DNA from: Septoria linicola
Lineage: Eukaryota > Ascomycota > Dothideomycetes > Mycosphaerellales > Mycosphaerellaceae
Assembly: GCA_024114885.1 (NCBI GenBank)
Contig: CP099420.1
Coordinates: 620,001-684,000, forward strand
Direction of reading: 5' to 3'
DNA length: 64,000 nt
In this document: in pieces, positions 61,490 to 64,000 of the stretch
Numbering within the stretch: position 1 is the stretch's first letter
Layout: every line of letters starts with the position of its first letter
Notes under the pieces: model-generated
What the model saw: the letters and a program-made list of their open reading frames with translations, nothing else
The model's database searches: none
Told to the model about the DNA's origin: nothing
Program-made: the position numbers and the translations under genes

Positions 61490-64000
61490 TTCTCGCGCTT
61501 CAGGATTGACCCGTAACCTAATGCAGGCTTTCGTCTCTGCCCGAGACTAAAAGCGGGGCTTTCTTGCTGACAATTGGCAGTTTCTGCCTCTGCTTTCCAA
61601 GTCGATGCGACCTGTTGTTTGCTGGTCTGCAGATGAGAGCTGTGTTGCGCTGTCAGGTCGGTGTCGATCACTCGTGGAGACGGCAGCTGTTGATCTGTGT
61701 CGGACTCGTGCTTTGGCGTGGGTGACCCAGACGGCACTGGAATGAGGAAACAGGCTCGTTATGCACTCGTGCAGACGGTTTGGTCTCCTGGATCCGTGGC
61801 GCGATGTGTCGACCTATTCCCAGAGATGGCTGATCAGGGCACTTCTCGCGCATATACAAGCATGCACACACCCGCAGCGGCAGAGCTGATTAACGTCAGA
61901 CAAAGTCTGGCGGCAGCCGTTCCAGGGCGCAAAGCAGGAGGTAAGAGAACGAACAAATGAGCAAGCAGCAGAAGCTACCTCAGTCGCCAGGACAGAAGAC
62001 TTGCAAGCCCAAAGTAAAGATGCACCACCAGGCTGGAAGACCTTGCTCGGAGGCTCGGACTGCACTGCGTGAGGGCAACGAAACAAAGGATGCTGCACTT
62101 CTTCTTCTTTGCTGTAGAGTAACCTCCAAGATTGACCAGGGTGTCGGCAGCAGAACCATAGCACAGAAGCGACACCAAGCAGCAGGACGGTGCAGCACCT
62201 AGCAGATATACGTTCCCAGCAGATCGCAACTCACGCCAGATCCCAGATCCACTTTCCTACAGATGACCTGCTTCGCGCGCCGCCACCGGACACAAAGTGA
62301 TATCAACCATGCCAGGTACCAAATATGCGCGTTTCTCCATCCTCACTCCCGACCAGGGCAAGGCAAAAGGGAAGATGCACTGACCGCGCGCGCTTGTTCC
62401 CACTAGCAAAGCACGATCAGATCAGATTACGTGCTGGGTCTCGAGAGCGAAATCCACCCAAGGATAATTCAGCCATCAAAGCGCAGAACTCTCCGTGGAC
62501 GATCTACCGAGAGGAGGGGCCCGCGCGCAAGAGAAAGAGAGACAGGAAGCGCAAAGCAAAGATCCACAGTTCGCGGCGGACAAGCATTCACGTTCCCCCT
62601 TCCTCGTTTCCTCATACCCACCACCGTGTCTCCCTCCAGAGTAAGTGCATAGCGAATCCCTGTAGCACTCCCAGTGTCCCCAGCCAACGAGCTTCTCCCG
62701 CTTGACACAAACCCGAGAGTCTAGGCAAGCAAGCAACCAAGCGGACTCGAGAGCATGTCGAGACAAAACGCCTGAACATGGGCTCCACGTAGAGCATTGA
62801 GCATCTGTGCCGGCAGGGGCGGAGAAAAGAGGCTGAGTGTGCTTGTATCATGTTGTCCTGGCAGAGCAAGCTGTACCAACCACTGCTCCGAGTCTCATCT
62901 GCAGGCTGCGACGCCACAATGAAATCTTGCAGCGATCATGAGAAAGTGGAGCACTTTTCTTCCCTACCATGCGACACGAGCTTTTTCTTTCGATAGTCGT
63001 TTCCGGGGAGTGGGCTATTGGCGCCTTGTGTCGACGCAGAGACAGTCTGCCTGACGTTTTGTGTGAGAAGGGCGATATCATTGTGTGCCACTCTGTAGTG
63101 CAAGTGAACGCCTCATTATTGCCAGGTCACTCCACTCTTGCTGTTGAAGTGGCAATAATCGCGAGTAACAGAGACCACATGTCAAAGTCAACATTGATCG
63201 TTGCCATCGTGCCGATGCCAACCACATAATAACGATACATCAGTCAACCACATCACTCATAATCCCATCTGCAGATCAAACAAGACTCATTCTGCTGGGT
63301 CGATATCCCGTGTGCCCTGTGAACCAATCCACTCAATCTAGACGCTGCCAGCGGTACAGTATACTAGTCCCGTCACAACAATAGAAACATACGCACATAT
63401 CAAAAATGCGATCAGTCGCCTGCATCAACTGCTACCGTAACACCGGGTCGCCTTTCGAAAAGAGAAAGAGGGTTGCAAGGCTTTACGTTCCCGCGGATCC
63501 ACTACGCGGAGTTCTTCGGCGAGCTCCCCACAGCCTCTAGTGCGATATAGTGCTTGTAGCACAGCATATCAGTAGCAGCAGCGACAAGGGTTGACGATGA
63601 GATGAGGAAAAGAGAACGAGTGGAAAGCAAGTAAGCAAGCGAATGAGTCGGACAAAAGCAGAGTACCTTGCGCGACGGGCAAGATCTCTTGTGTCGCTGC
63701 TGCTGCTGCGATTCTTTCTCTCTCCCCTTACTGTCGCTATCGCTGTCGCGCTTCGGAGAAAGAATGGAAATACACACAAATATTACATGCAGATTTCTAT
63801 TGTAGTGGTGGTGTTCAGTTCTTTCCCTTTTGTGTAGCATAGACAGCGTGGCCGCCGGCTCAGAGAACAGTCTCCCGACGACCAGAATCATCACGCTGCA
63901 CGAGTCTGAAACTTGCACAAGAGCAGAGCGCGGCGGCTGCGAAGAAACAGAGGATCAAGTGCTATACGCGTGAGAGCTTCCGCTGCCGCTTCCCGCGACT
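61490..64000. other. No confident gene to the window end
   Basis: 2.5 kb of short overlapping frames with no recognised motif. It includes the otubain 5' side with CAG/CTG-rich sequence and Arg/Lys-rich stretches at 62325-62700. A gene starting beyond the right edge, or a long 5' leader, could explain the lack of ORFs. Confidence 0.45.

Noticed and set aside
1..64000. tRNA genes, CRISPR arrays, transposons
   Set aside because: No A/B-box pair forming a cloverleaf was found, no spaced direct repeats of CRISPR type (and none expected in a fungus), and no LTR, terminal inverted repeat or transposase/reverse-transcriptase motif. No strongly AT-rich RIP-like block was apparent by eye.

Overview
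The window is nuclear DNA of a filamentous ascomycete, most likely a plant-associated Dothideomycete (Capnodiales/Mycosphaerellaceae-like; this placement is inference). The signs are genes on both strands every 1-2 kb, short introns (mostly 43-80 nt) with GTRNGY donors, CTAAC/CTGAC-type branch sites and YAG acceptors, fungal housekeeping genes, and secreted plant cell-wall-degrading enzymes. Exon boundaries were worked out by hand from reading frame, splice signals and family conservation. Many genes are therefore longer than any single open frame, and some (eS27, pectate lyase) are invisible as ORFs.

Layout. 1-6.3 kb: a gene cut by the left edge, mitochondrial uS14m, a coiled-coil/HPD protein, an acidic nuclear-like protein and ISD11. 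6.5-12.2 kb is accessory: an F-box relic, a bacterial-looking HAD phosphatase, a GH10 enzyme without signal peptide, and a broken paralogue of a DUF7587-like gene. 12.8-28.3 kb is mostly conserved: LipB/LIP2, a secreted GH54-CBM42 arabinofuranosidase, POP7, a membrane-anchored alpha/beta hydrolase, a dienelactone hydrolase, a Mag2/RNF10 RING ligase, an MCT-type MFS porter, an Rgd1-like F-BAR RhoGAP and an FMN-split-barrel protein. 28.7-37.1 kb is a second accessory island: an intact tandem DUF7587-like protein with ADP-ribosyltransferase-like sequence hallmarks, a small fungal hypothetical protein, a decayed NucA/NucB-like nuclease gene and an F-box protein. 37.9-47.5 kb: an RS-rich nuclear protein, the kinetochore protein Sos7, an SDR oxidoreductase, a multi-intron transcript with no long ORF, a zinc-finger/F-box-like fusion and a DHA1-type MFS transporter. 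48.7-61.5 kb: a PL3 pectate lyase, unknown genes, a small secreted cysteine-containing protein, ribosomal protein eS27 and an otubain-type deubiquitinase, with long gene-poor gaps. No confident gene was found in 61.5-64 kb.

How it fits together. The housekeeping genes are not one pathway: ISD11 and LIP2 both serve mitochondrial Fe-S/lipoate chemistry, and uS14m the mitoribosome. GH10, GH54-CBM42 and PL3 cover xylan, arabinan side chains and pectin, which fits life in or on plants. The most unusual content is the pair of DUF7587-like loci, one intact and one disabled. The protein is itself an internal duplication in which only the C-terminal copy keeps the putative catalytic-type residues.
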